Below, piece by piece: positions 63,610-64,000 of a stretch of 64,000 nucleotides of DNA. A program made the position numbers and the translations under genes. Location of the stretch: positions 6,792,501-6,856,500 of the forward strand of contig NZ_CP081299.1 of NCBI RefSeq assembly GCF_019711195.1, read 5' to 3'. The notes beneath the pieces are model-generated. The model worked only from the letters and a program-made list of their open reading frames with translations, was not told the origin of the DNA and did not search any database. This DNA is from Dyadobacter sp. NIV53. Lineage in GTDB: Bacteria > Bacteroidota > Bacteroidia > Cytophagales > Spirosomataceae. How positions within the stretch are numbered: the first letter of the stretch is position 1; each line of letters starts with the position of its first letter.

Positions 63610-64000
63610 TTATTTTTTACCAGCAAAAGAGCGAAGCATCCATGTGTTTTTTTCTTTGTACTGCATGAAACGGTTTACCATGTCGTTGGTGCCATCATCA
63701 CTTGCACTGTCAGAAATTTCAAGTAATTCGCGTTCCAATTCAATGAGTTTTGCCATATCTTCCAATAATGCCTCCACCATTGCCAGGTCACTCATGCCAA
63801 TGGTATTTATTTCTTTAATTACCGACTCATTAATGTAGTCAACAAAACGGCTGTGCGGCGGTTTCCCCAGTGTCAAAACGCGTTCCGCAATTTCATCAAT
63901 GGTTAACTGCGCGTTGGTATATAATTCTTCAAATTTGACGTGTAGTGTAAAGAAGTTTTGTCCTTTAATATTCCAGTGACAGCCTCTTAATTTCTGGTAA
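63610..64000 (-). CDS. dps: Dps family ferritin-like protein, N-terminus beyond the window
   Basis: About 130 codons are visible; the frame runs to the window edge, so the start is missing. Ferroxidase ligands: LRGCHWNIKGQNFFTLHVKF (His) and TNAQLTIDEIAERVLTLG (Asp, Glu). The C-terminal helix reads NTWMLRSFAGKK. Dps forms a 12-mer that stores iron and protects DNA during starvation or peroxide stress. Confidence 0.93.
   Translation of the reverse strand, partial: YQKLRGCHWNIKGQNFFTLHVKFEELYTNAQLTIDEIAERVLTLGKPPHSRFVDYINESVIKEINTIGMSDLAMVEALLEDMAKLIELERELLEISDSASDDGTNDMVNRFMQYKEKNTWMLRSFAGKK

Overview
The window looks like a chromosomal segment of a Bacteroidota bacterium, most likely of the Cytophagales (Dyadobacter/Spirosoma-like; the genus is my inference). 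Support comes from an adjacent SusC/SusD pair, an M43 metalloprotease with a type IX secretion tail, a DUF2256 / cryptochrome-DASH / DUF2805 cluster, and several promoters of the Bacteroidota form (TTTG, 18-19 nt, TAnnTTTG). No rRNA, tRNA, CRISPR array, phage or insertion sequence was seen.

Layout. 0-4 kb: partial papain-like protease, HD-domain hydrolase, and a light-linked cluster including a 45-codon DUF2256 gene. 4-8 kb: BlaI-type repressor with an M56 membrane peptidase carrying a long coiled coil, RidA, and an unknown protein. 8-15.7 kb: frameshifted GH5 gene, decayed antitoxin/PIN pair, sialate O-acetylesterase, PQQ dehydrogenase with an internal cytochrome c segment, AI-2E-type transporter. 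15.7-26 kb: frameshifted L,D-transpeptidase, TPR and membrane proteins, PNPOx-like protein divergent from a MocR regulator, LacI regulator with a probable operator in its own leader, MFS transporter behind a possible attenuator RNA, S51 peptidase, PepSY-like protein. 26-34 kb: frameshifted Hsp70-like and esterase genes, SGNH hydrolase, DUF3050 protein, large TPR protein, cupin, aldo/keto reductase. 34-41.5 kb: surface-glycan cluster of five glycosyltransferase-type genes, a frameshifted DUF5672 gene and an MsbA-like exporter. 42.5-45 kb: a protein with a diadenylate-cyclase-like C-terminus, a 128-bp inverted repeat and DinB. 45-54 kb: M43 protease, SusC/SusD, exported Nif3-like protein. 55-64 kb: BTRD1-repeat serine hydrolase; GbsR regulator with DCC and TIGR01777 proteins; a 5'-nucleotidase split into two genes; ArsR/AHSA1 operon; small hydrolase; partial Dps.

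Two points deserve most attention. First, the DisA_N-like protein at 42.5-43.7 kb keeps a DGA motif but has RHL where diadenylate cyclases have RHR, so it may be a nucleotide sensor or a divergent synthase. Second, five otherwise well-formed genes (GH5, L,D-transpeptidase, Hsp70-like, esterase, DUF5672) are each broken by what reads as one missing base in or beside a homopolymer. That pattern fits sequencing error better than five independent gene losses, and it affects how the annotation should be used.
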